Source: Lepidodermella squamata
Lineage: Eukaryota; Gastrotricha
Length of the DNA: 64,000 bases
Direction: 5' to 3'
Assembly: GCA_047495785.1 (NCBI GenBank)
Contig: JBLDXI010000002.1
Span: 434,001 to 498,000, forward strand
A model generated the notes under the pieces. It saw only the letters and a list, made by a program, of their open reading frames with translations, did no database searches and was not told the DNA's origin. Position 1 is the first letter of the stretch. Every line of letters starts with the position of its first letter. This document shows, in pieces, positions 45,833-54,679 of the stretch. The translations under genes and the position numbers were made by a program.

Positions 45833-46367
45833 CCTTCAAAACCCGTAAAACCTTGAAAGTTAAAAAGCGAGAAAACTCGAGTTTGAGTATTGCGCAATCA
45901 ATTCTTTGTCTTAATTAATGACGCACATATTAATTACACTTCATACTTACGCTCTCGTGTAAAAGCGGCTAATAGCCCCTTTTACACTACTACTATGCGA
46001 ATGGTAAATGATGGTAATTGATGGTAATTACTTAATTGTTGAATAACAAGGATTAGCTTGCTTTTGCATTTTTTACCGTTTCATCGATCGCGATTTAAAG
46101 TGAACCAAAAGAATCATATAACATTTCATTTATTTTGCGGCTTGTTTCGAGAGACATTAAAATTTTCAGTAAAACTGGATCTGATTCCCGAGCTTTATTC
46201 GTGCCTTAGCATATTTTATCGCGAAAAAATAATCGTAAAAATTAGCGAAGCCCTTGACTTGAAGTAAATTTTTGGAAAAATTGCTTGCTTCATAATTTAT
46301 TCAGAAGTTAATTTGTGAACATTTTTACTTCTGGTTTCCAAGGTGTTTATTGAATGCTGAATGTTTT

Positions 46368-46617
46368 GGGTCCCCTACAAAGTAGGGAAAATTTAGTAAC
46401 AGGCTTCAAAGCAAAAGCTTCAAAGCACCATGACCTCAAAGCAAAATTAAAAAATGACTTCAAAGTAAAATAATAGCATTAATTCCAAAACATGGTGATC
46501 ATTGCTTAATACTTTATTTTACTTTTTTATGGGAGTGCTTTGAAGCCATTTGGTCTGAAGTGTGCACCATTTGTTGCTCTCTGCTTTATTTGAAGCCTGC
46601 TACTCTGTGGGGGACCC
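46368..46617. mobile_element. hAT-type MITE, 250 bp, with 8-bp target duplication
   Basis: Termini GGGTCCCC ... GGGGGACCC are inverse, followed inward by CTACNNAGTAG/CTACTCTGTG and CAGGCTTCAAA against TTTGAAGCCTG. The element is bordered on both sides by AATGTTTT (46360-46367 and 46618-46625), an exact 8-bp duplication as made by hAT transposases. Several CTTCAAAG words occur near the ends as subterminal repeats. Confidence 0.9.
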
Positions 46618-47293
46618 AATGTTTTCCCACGAAAAATTGGCACAACATATTTTCAGTGGAAACAAATTTCTAGGAGAAATTTCGCTAAAATGCGTTTACC
46701 AAATGTTCTCTCATTTCGCGATTAATTTGAAAAATCGAAATAAATGACAGGTAAGTACTCCGTGATGATCAGTTTGAGGCATGGACGTCGATTCAAAAAG
46801 CAAATTAACTTCCGCTAAAAATATTTTGAAATCCTTATTGAATATTTGTAGCATTTTGTGACCTTCTGATTATTAAAGAAATCGCGGCAATTATCGTGGT
46901 TCGAACCTTGATCGGAAAATGAGGAAGTTCCGTTAAAATTAATACGCTAAAATATTTCGGTTTTTATTCCTTAAAATAGCCTAAATTCTCCAGTTTCAGG
47001 ATTGTCGGTTGACAGAGCTGAAACTACTGAAAGAGGTGTAACAGAATGCAGATAAAAAGTTCTTTAATTTGGGGATTTCAAGAACAGATCAATTACTATT
47101 TTCATAAAAGCTTTGCCAATTTTATGTAGGATATCGCAAATAAACTAGCGTCTAGCGTCAGACAATCATGAAACGGCCTTTCATTCATCTAATATTCTCG
47201 TTTTTTTTAAAATACCTGTGCCAGGTATGCTGCCGCTATCCACTATGAAAATAATCAAAAATAGATAATATTTTCGAGCAAATAGTAGGTCAA

Positions 47294-47570
47294 ATGGGGG
47301 AACACAGTGGCGCAGTGGATCGAGCGCCCCCTCATCATCATGAAGGTCGTGCGTTCGAGTCCAGCTGCCCACAGAGCAACACCAAAAAGTGTTGCGGCCT
47401 TGAGCAAGTCGCTTCGCCCCAGCTCCCGGACCTGGACATGCAAAGCCGGTGTGTGCGCATGATTCCCTGTGTGTCTGTGTTAGGCAGTAAAATGCCCACT
47501 CCTTCAAAACGGGAAACCGTTAGAGACGTTTAGTCGTAAGGAGAATAAATAAAGCCATTATTAGTATTAT
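47294..47570 (+). mobile_element. tRNA-derived SINE, 277 bp, with 11-bp target duplication
   Basis: The head contains a pol III A box (TGGCGCAGTGGA) and, about 40 bases on, a B box (GTTCGAGTCC). The body has CCTTGAGCAAGTCGCTTCGCCC, like the core found in many animal SINEs, and the tail is AATAAA followed by ATT-rich triplets. TAGTAGGTCAA flanks both ends (47283-47293 and 47571-47581). Intact landmarks and an exact duplication indicate a fairly recent insertion. Confidence 0.9.
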
Positions 47571-47854
47571 TAGTAGGTCAATAGCTAGTTGACGAGTATC
47601 GAGTATTTTTCATGATCGTCCGTCTTTAAATAACACAAATTGTCTAGCGCGCATTTGGCGATTTTAAATTACCTAGACCATAGAGGTATGTAGCGCATTT
47701 AGTGATTGGCCTGAAATGTCATTTGCTATATGTCACCATTAACGGGCAATAATGGCTTGCTGCTAATAACTAAAAAGCGAGCTATAATTCCAAGACACTC
47801 GTCGAAACGCGCTGAAACGTTCTCATAGGTGCGTTGACCAGTGGATTAGATATC

Positions 47855-48277
47855 ATGTCAGGTATAGCCGAGAAGAAAGCCGAGAATTCGAGAATTCAAG
47901 GTGAAGAACAAACCGAGTTCGACGTATGAACCAAAGCCAAAAGAAGAAGAAAAGGAGAAGAAGAAAGATTTCAATCCAGCAACCGAGTCGAAAGAGGGCA
48001 GTGTAGCAACTGTTACGGGTATGAGCATTACCACAAAATATGTCCCAGCCTGAAAAGAGGAGCTGAAAATGAACTGCGCTTCGAACAAATACGACGTTTC
48101 GAACTCCGTCGAAATCAAAATCAAGCTGCTTTTATGAGGATGGGACCTAAAAGGCCACCGTATTTCAACCCGGCGGCGTTGCATCACCACATGGGATTCC
48201 AGGTTGGTTACAGTGTACTACTAAACAGATTTCAAGTGCTAGCAGAAGCGAGTCGACGAACAATGGAACCTTTTTGA
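47855..48277 (+). pseudogene. Zinc-knuckle (CCHC) protein frame interrupted by one in-frame stop
   Basis: One frame runs from ATG 47855 to TGA 48277 (141 codons) with a single internal TGA at 47927. After it come a Lys/Arg/Glu-rich stretch and CSNCYGYEHYHKIC, a perfect C-x2-C-x4-H-x4-C knuckle, then a charged helix and a Pro/His/Met-rich tail. CCHC knuckles bind single-stranded nucleic acid and occur in gag-like and RNA-binding proteins. A small intron removing the stop (donor G|GTGAAG near 47902, acceptor near 47990) would keep frame but its acceptor is purine-rich and poor. It may be a gag-derived remnant, a broken host gene or a gene with an unusual intron. Confidence 0.45.
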
Positions 48278-49371
48278 AAAAATAAACTGTTATAACCATA
48301 ATGATGCTAACAGCGAGAGCGAGAAGTCAAATGGATTCTGTCCTTGGCGAAGGAGGAGGAAAAAACAAGGTAAGGGTAAAAAAATTATTTCCCACAAAAA
48401 TGATGAAAAAATCGAAAATTTTAAAATTGAACGATTTGGAACTCAAAATTTGGGAACTGTTAACGAAAAAGAATTTGATGTTTTGAAAACCTTCGAATAC
48501 AACGAACTAGTGGCTCTAGGACTAGTCAAAATCGATAATTCCATTACTTGGGGGAATTTTCTAAAATATATCATCGTATTCCAGAGGTTTTGAAAACCAT
48601 TAACCACATTTCCAAATTTAGGATAGGAATACATTTATCATTTGATTTGCCAGATTCTAACCAATTATTCCAATCAGTCACGCTTTCAGGGTACGTTATT
48701 CGATAATTTGAACATGGCTGACTTCCACTAGTCTTAATGGATCAAAAATGTTCTGCGCCGTAACATTTCGAGCAATTAGGACGGAAGGTAGATTCATATC
48801 TGAAATCCAAATCACAAAGCCTTATTTTCCTTCTTCCATGATATTTCTTGTTGATGGTCGATGAATTCGAAGGTTTTATTTGCTTGTTTCATGACTAAAT
48901 TCGCACTAGTATTTGCTGGTGTGAATAATATCTTCGGGTTGCTGTTCAGGATATTCGACAAAATCTGCAAATGATCGGTGACCGCTGAGCTGATTTGACT
49001 TTCACCTAACGGTAAAATACAACATTTGCTTAGCTGCTAGTTAAGCAAAACCAGGGGTCAAGAACTGAATGTGCACGACTCACAGTGATCAGGCAATATG
49101 ACAAATGTTACGTTACGCAACAAAAAATTATTCAAAGTTTCAAGCTCATTGGATCGTTTTATTTTGACCTGTAATAAGATTTTATCCTCAGACTCGGTCC
49201 TATAATTCAGTTCGAAAAAACGCGCGAGCTTTCCACACTACGCCCTTGCTTGTACAATTTTCAGGAATTCATGACACCTTTCAAATTAAATTAGGAGAGA
49301 TGATCCGCCCAGGCTGCATGTAATTCTGAAGACGGACAGGCAATATTTTGTAAAGCAAATTTTTAACGGTC

Positions 49372-50559
49372 ATGGATGAACATAGGTCGTGCCAGGTAAA
49401 GAGTGAAGCTTACAATTTTCCGCCTAATTTTGCATAGCAAATATTTTAGATTTGCCTCGCCCCGACGGATGGCGCAATTCGTTGCGGAGCCATCGCCTGC
49501 GAAGCTTGCAAGCGATTCTTTCTCCGACTACGCCGTATATCCCCGAATTCGATCAGACATGACGGATGCAACCTTAAGACATCAACTATCAGCCGAATTG
49601 GCTCTTATTACCGCAACAGCTGCCGGAAATGTCGCTACGATCGCTGCCTGGCTGTCGGCATGCACATGAACGCTCAAGAAGCTGGAAAACATTCGAATGC
49701 CGTAAAGTTCCCTTCCGAAAGCCCGATACACGTTCAGTCGACGGATGGGGCGAAATTCGAAGATTTTTCTCTGAGGCTCGTTAACTCAGCTCAAAATTTG
49801 AGGCACTGCATCGCCAATCTGCCGATGCGGCGGCCAAACTCTTCCACAGTCTTAGATGGGTCGGATTTTCAAAGAATGTGGATGGTTTGCATGGAACAGC
49901 AAAGACAAAAGACGCTTCATGTTCGCAATTTTGTCCGAGACATGCCCGGCTATTCGGATCTGACCGTGAAAGATCGATGTCTGATGTTTGCCAGTGTCAT
50001 CCCCAAGTTGACTCTGTTATGTACCTGCTGTGAGGGGATCGAAAGATCAACAGGATTTGCTGTCAATCCTCAAAACGCCCAAGTTTTCTTCAGAAACGTC
50101 CCTGAGCTAGCGGTATGGAAAAGCCCAATAGAAATGATAAATTTTAAACCTTAAATTTGAAGTATGTTTCAATTGAAGCGAAGCACATTGGTCGTATCAT
50201 CGACGCCTGGCGACCATCTGAAGCCGAAATCGCAATTTTAATGGCGGTACTGTTTTTCAGCCGTTAGTTTTGAATTGAACCTTTTTGGGTACTAACTCAA
50301 TTATGTGTTGACAGGATTTCCTTTCGATTCGACCGATAAGAGGCGTATGATAATAGAGCAGTTCATTTGCTTGGCCGTGAATGGGAGGGAAGAACGTCGA
50401 AATTGGCTTCTATGGTTGATCAAAGAATTCTCAGGCATCGAGGAGCGGAGGTATATTGCGATGGATGCTTTCTTCCAGCGATGCCCGCAGTTTTTGGCCT
50501 CAAGTAGCATTATTGTTGAATCCATGGAAACAACCTTGAGCACTAGTTCAACGCGATAG
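49372..50559 (+). CDS. Divergent nuclear receptor (NR-B)
   Basis: Exons 49372..49395, 49450..50112, 50163..50262 and 50315..50559 encode 343 residues. It is predicted to be a ligand-regulated or orphan transcription factor. Exon 1 (MDEHRSCQ) gives the first zinc cysteine; exon 2 gives ICLAPTDG, CEACKRFF, then HDGC, 17 residues, CRKCRYDRC and LAVGM. A short hinge leads to a ligand-binding domain with the helix 3-5 signature FVRDMPGYSDLTVKDRCLMF and CTCCEG. The finger-2 second cysteine is absent and H-x2-C is present, as in all paralogues. The third exon ends AGCC|GTTAGT, changing the conserved Gly at this junction to Arg. Closest to NR-A, with which it shares upstream sequence. AATAAA about 45 bases after the stop. 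Confidence 0.82.
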
Positions 50560-51068
50560 AGTTAGGAATAATGTTATTACTAGTTAATATCTGAAAATTA
50601 TTCAATAAATATTCCGATTCATATTTTTCCCGAATGTTTCCCGATTCAATGGCGTTGTAAAATAATGTTTTGAGCGATTTTGCGATATCGCAGCGCAGAG
50701 CTACGGCTCCTTTACAATTTTTCGCTCCAATTCCCAAGGCATCAACATCCGAATACAGAAAAACTGTCTCCAGACAGTTAATTATGGACAAAAGGAATTT
50801 TCATCGAACTAACAGGTTTTAGCTGAACAAATCTCGACTGATCGTAATTGAGACTGTCATTTCCTGATCGAATGAGCTAGGTTCGGTCATTCCTTGCTCT
50901 TTTAACTTTTTCAGGGCCTCACTGCTTCTATTTTTAATCAAATTTCCCTCAGAAATCACCAACTTGTCAAAAGCACTATCTATCACTAAACTTGAATCAT
51001 ACGAAAAAATTTGATAGGCAACACATTTTTTGAAAATTTCAGCAATAAAGATTTACTGTGGGGAAATA
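50560..51068. other. Intergenic region between NR-B and NR-C
   Basis: Contains the NR-B poly(A) signal region. No additional gene. A minus-strand frame near 50543-50791 has no recognisable features. Confidence 0.5.
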
Positions 51069-52212
51069 ATGTTGTGCACGGTAATAAAACTTTAGAGCTA
51101 TCATTTCAAATTCTATTGCCCTTTCCTTTTAATAAAGGTATGCTACACTAAAACAGACGGGAAGAAGCGATGCGGCGCCTTTGTATGCGAGGCCTGCAAA
51201 CGTTTCTTCCTGCGCCATCGATCGAGCCCTGCTGAGGTCGCGCACATGGGCTGTAATTATGGAAACTCAACCATAAGCAAGTCGGGCAAGCTTTACCGAA
51301 ACACGTGCCGCAGATGCCGATTCGAGCGTTGCATCGGCGTTGGGATGAATTTCCACGGCGATCATACGCCGTTGAATGTCGCGAACGTCGAAATTGGCAA
51401 AATCGAGCTCGATTCATTAGCATTGGCTAAAAACGCCGTGGTATTGAGAACCAGTGTATCCCAGTTACCGATGCGAAGGCGGCATGAACCGGTGATTTTC
51501 GATGAATCCGGTCTTCTCAGCATGTGGTCTGACGTTATGGATCACCTGGATAGGATTGTGGTACTACAACGCGATTTCGTTCGCAACTTGCCTGGATATA
51601 GAGACCTCAGCGTGGCGGATAGATGCAAGCTGTTTGCCTATGTTTTCCCCAAGTTGACTTTGATCAACACTTGCTGCGATGGGGTCGATCAGTCGGCGTG
51701 GTTCGCATCGCCTGAAAATGCGAAAATTTTCGTTCAAAAGATGTCAGAGCTATCGGTAATTTTTAGCCTTAATAATTAACTTTGATTTTTCTTGTCCCAC
51801 TTTAGTACGCTAATGTCGAGGCGAAGTATTTTGGCCGAATTTTCGAGACTTGGAAGCCGTCAGATCTCGAAATAGCTGTTTTGATGGCTGTACTATTTTA
51901 CAGTGGTATGTTTCTAGAAAGAAATCCATCTTAACTGTTTTATTGATTGAAATTCAAGGTTTACCAGCAAACCAGTTGGAAAAGCCCGAGGCCATTGAGT
52001 TGGCGATGAAGCAAATTGAACGGCTCTTTTTCGCTGCGACCAGAGGAGATGAAGGCCGCAGACAATGGCTGGCCTATGTTGTTCGCGAATTCACTGGGGT
52101 TGAGCTACGCCGGTACACTGCCCTGAATGAGTTGCTTCAAAGATATCCTGAAATCGTTCCGTATAGCCGCATCATCGTTGAATCAATAGACACTACTTTG
52201 AATGGAATGTGA
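51069..52212 (+). CDS. Divergent nuclear receptor (NR-C)
   Basis: Exons 51069..51080, 51138..51755, 51806..51905 and 51959..52212 encode 327 residues. Exon 1 would be only four codons (MLCT), supplying the first zinc cysteine before the conserved phase-0 intron; it is the least certain part. Exon 2 has VCYTKTDG, CEACKRFFLR, AHMGC, 17 residues, CRRCRFERC and IGVGM. The ligand-binding domain follows after a short hinge (RDFVRNLPGYRDLSVADRCK, INTCCDG). Downstream exon junctions are at the same positions as in the paralogues (TAC start of exon 3, SG|LP at exon 3/4). It lacks the acidic C-terminal tail of NR-D and NR-E. Likely a nuclear, DNA-binding transcription factor; ligand unknown. Confidence 0.8.
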
Positions 52213-53012
52213 TTCGAAATTGATAGCTGATCATTATTACGGCATTTTAGTAAATGAGCGCTGTATGATTTTAATAGGCTTCTTCGGAAAAGTAAAGGTC
52301 TGACCTGTGTGAAATTGATTTGTCCATTTTCAAGCCTTGCAAAATAGGTTATTGTTAAGTGGGTTAATCTTTTGTAGTTTCCGATCTTCCATCTTCCATG
52401 TGCTCAAAGAAGCCCATATCTCTGAATATCTAAGTATTTCTCAGAATTCGTGGTTATTTGAACTGGAATATCAGACCGGATTTATGATATAGAGGATACT
52501 TCTCTAAAATATGACCAAAATCTGCCATTTATTGGCAAAACTAGCTCTATCTATAGCCGCCTTAAACTTGATGGTTTCCTTAAGGATTATATAAAGATAG
52601 GGCTAATGTATATATAATGATGGGGGACTCAATTGATTGTTCAGATGTTCATCCCGAGGTTCAACAACATTTCAATTATGGACAATTTTCGAGAATAGGT
52701 GATGACGTCTGGTTTACAACAAACATGACCGATTTTCCTCGTGAATCGGAGAAATTCTGTCGACGGCGCTATCACGTCAAGATAATCTAATTTAAGATCT
52801 TCACCCTTGAAACCAAGTGCACTGCAAACTTATCATCCTACTATTAGTTCAGTTATAGCTACGTGTCATGTTGTCACCGCAGAAATGTCCAACTTAACGA
52901 GAACAGATTCGAATGACTAGACTAGGCTGGCAGGTAAATCGATACACAGGCTAAGGGCCGTGTTCTAATTTTTACATTGCTAAACATTTGCATCTTATTA
53001 GTAAAAGCAGCG
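52213..53012. other. Upstream region of NR-D, partly conserved upstream of NR-E
   Basis: About 52766-52870 aligns with 58434-58535 upstream of NR-E: GCG(C/T)TATCAC, TAATTTAA or TAATTAAAG, then AGATCTTCACC, then GTTCAGTTA. This is either leftover of the duplication or a conserved promoter. No gene otherwise. Confidence 0.55.
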
Positions 53013-54313
53013 ATGGACAAAGCAGCAATCGATTCAGAAAACAAGCCCCAATGCCCGGTTTGTCATTTTCCTCCAAGAATATCACGTTTGAACATCCTGT
53101 TTGTCCCAGGTATGCCAGGCCGCTACCGACGGCAAGAAAAGGTGTGGTGCCTTAGTATGTGAGGCATGCAAACGATTCTTTCTTAGAATGCGAGCTTTCC
53201 CTGATGGTATCCGCCACACCTATTGCAACGAATCACGGGCTAACGTTAGCAAAACAGGTGCTCATTTTCGCAACACCTGCAAAAAATGTCGTTTCGACAT
53301 GTGCGTCGAAGTCGGAATGCACCAACAAGACCGAAAAGAACGAAAATTAGCGAAAATGAAGGCGGCTAAGCTGGCTGAAGCTCCTCCTGTTAGCCAAATT
53401 CCATTGGCAGAGCCAGCGAAGCTTGAGTCGATTCAGAATATATTAGTAACCCGAGCTATCCATCTGAGGCACCAAATCAACATACAACCATACAGAAGGC
53501 GAGATTCTCCTATGAATCTCGACATTAATATCGATACTGCTCTAATGTGGAATATGAGTATGGAACATACTGCCGTGGTCGCTGTTTTCCAGAGAGAATT
53601 TCTCAGCAGTTTGCCTGGGTTCAGAGACCTAACCGTGTCGGATCGGTGCAAGTTGTTCTCGAACTCCTACTCTAAAATATCGCTGGTGAACACGTGCTGT
53701 GAGGGCGAGGAACTTGCAGCTGGATTCAGTGGTTCTAAAAAAAACTGTGAGATCTATACCATAAAGTTACCGGAACTTTCGGTGAGTCATAATAAATTCA
53801 GGGGAAAAAGTTTATTTTTCTGTATTTTATAGTACGCTCTTTTGGAAGCGAATCACCTCGGCCGGGTATTCGATGCTTGGAGGCCGTCTGATATTGAACT
53901 CGCAGTTTTAATGGCTTTGCTGTTTTTAACTGGTATAATTTACGAATTTTAACCTATTTGAAGCTTCTTATCCATTTTCAATCTTTGAAGGTCTACCTGC
54001 AGATGCTATGGAAAAGCCATCCGCTAGAGATGCGGCTGTGAAGCATATCAAAAATCTTCATTGCTGCGCGACTGGTGGTAAGGAAGACCGGAAAGCTTGG
54101 CTTTATTACACGATGGAACAGTTCGCTGAGGTCGGAACCCGGCGATCTGTCGCCTTTCAAAAAGTACTACAGCGCTGCCCGGAATTCTTACCATCGAGTC
54201 GAATCCTTGTAGAGATGGCCGATACTGTTCTGAGGGGATCCTTACCCACAGACGTTGATAAAAACGCCGCTGCTGATGATGAAGATTCTATATTTTCCTG
54301 GGACTCACTATAA
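53013..54313 (+). CDS. Divergent nuclear receptor (NR-D)
   Basis: Exons 53013..53057, 53110..53781, 53833..53932 and 53991..54313 give 379 residues. Finger 1 uses C14, C17, C32 and C35 with an extra Cys27; finger 2 shows H51, C54, C72 and C75 and no cysteine at the usual second position. VEVGM follows as in classic receptor DBDs. A basic helix (QQDRKERKLAKMKAAK) after the DBD is a likely nuclear-localisation and carboxy-terminal extension. Ligand-binding domain from about residue 115 with FLSSLPGFRDLTVSDRCKLF and VNTCCEG. The tail ends in the acidic ADDEDSIFSWDSL, possibly an activation segment. It is a close paralogue of NR-E. AAAGCAG lies two bases before the ATG. Confidence 0.88.
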
Positions 54314-54679
54314 CATCCATGGGGGAATGAGCTTTTAGTTTTGGTTTAAGCCTCCTACTTCCCATTTTCGAAATTAATTTGTCGAAAATCACCCAGAAGA
54401 ATTTGTGGATTTAATTGCTGATAGTAGGTACTGATGTAACATAGTTGCTCTCACTCCTCAGTCCTTAGAAGATAGGGACATTTCCTCGGGGACTATTATG
54501 TCGTTTTTCTTGCGAACGACAGATGGCTAAAACTATGTATGAAGATTTACTGGGAAAGTCTGACTTGCACTTTTCCTACATTAGCTTTTACTGTTGGACA
54601 CGATGTCTGAAATTCATTGCTTAGGAATGTTGTTTTTAGAAATAAATATTTCAATTCTTTCCGCATTTTTCCACATTTT
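54314..54679. other. Convergent intergenic spacer
   Basis: Lies between the 3' ends of NR-D (+) and the class C receptor (-). No gene recognised. Confidence 0.5.

Larger units (their letters stand above)
44031..45987. mobile_element. Possible outer element bounded by GCCGCTTTTACAC inverse repeats
   Basis: TAATAGCCGCTTTTACAC at 44031 faces GTGTAAAAGCGGCTAATAG at 45957; the right copy is itself part of a hairpin (45957-45987) with arms GTGTAAAAG and CTTTTACAC. The TA-flanked MITE at 45007-45832 lies within, so it would be a nested insertion. Evidence is limited to the terminal words. Confidence 0.4.
40511..49371. other. Gene-poor, transposon-rich 8.9-kb block
   Basis: No intact host gene was recognised over nearly 9 kb, in contrast to the dense coding elsewhere. 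It is filled with inverted-repeat elements, a SINE, recurrent short motifs and one broken zinc-knuckle frame, each annotated separately. The unassigned remainder (about 42090-42530, 44060-45000, 46000-46360, 46630-47280, 47590-47850 and 48280-49260) is AT-rich and shows nothing further. Confidence 0.6.

Noticed and set aside
47181-47507. Minus-strand frame of 108 codons
   Set aside because: Lies across the SINE, whose tRNA-like head, tail and target duplication explain the sequence.
48301-48486. Open frame after the zinc-knuckle ORF as a continuation exon
   Set aside because: Lys-rich low complexity; no phase-compatible splice link to the upstream frame could be justified.
40510-49371. CRISPR array or bacterial segment in the repeat-rich block
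   Set aside because: Repeats are irregularly spaced and of transposon type; intron-bearing eukaryotic genes on both sides and no bacterial gene order.
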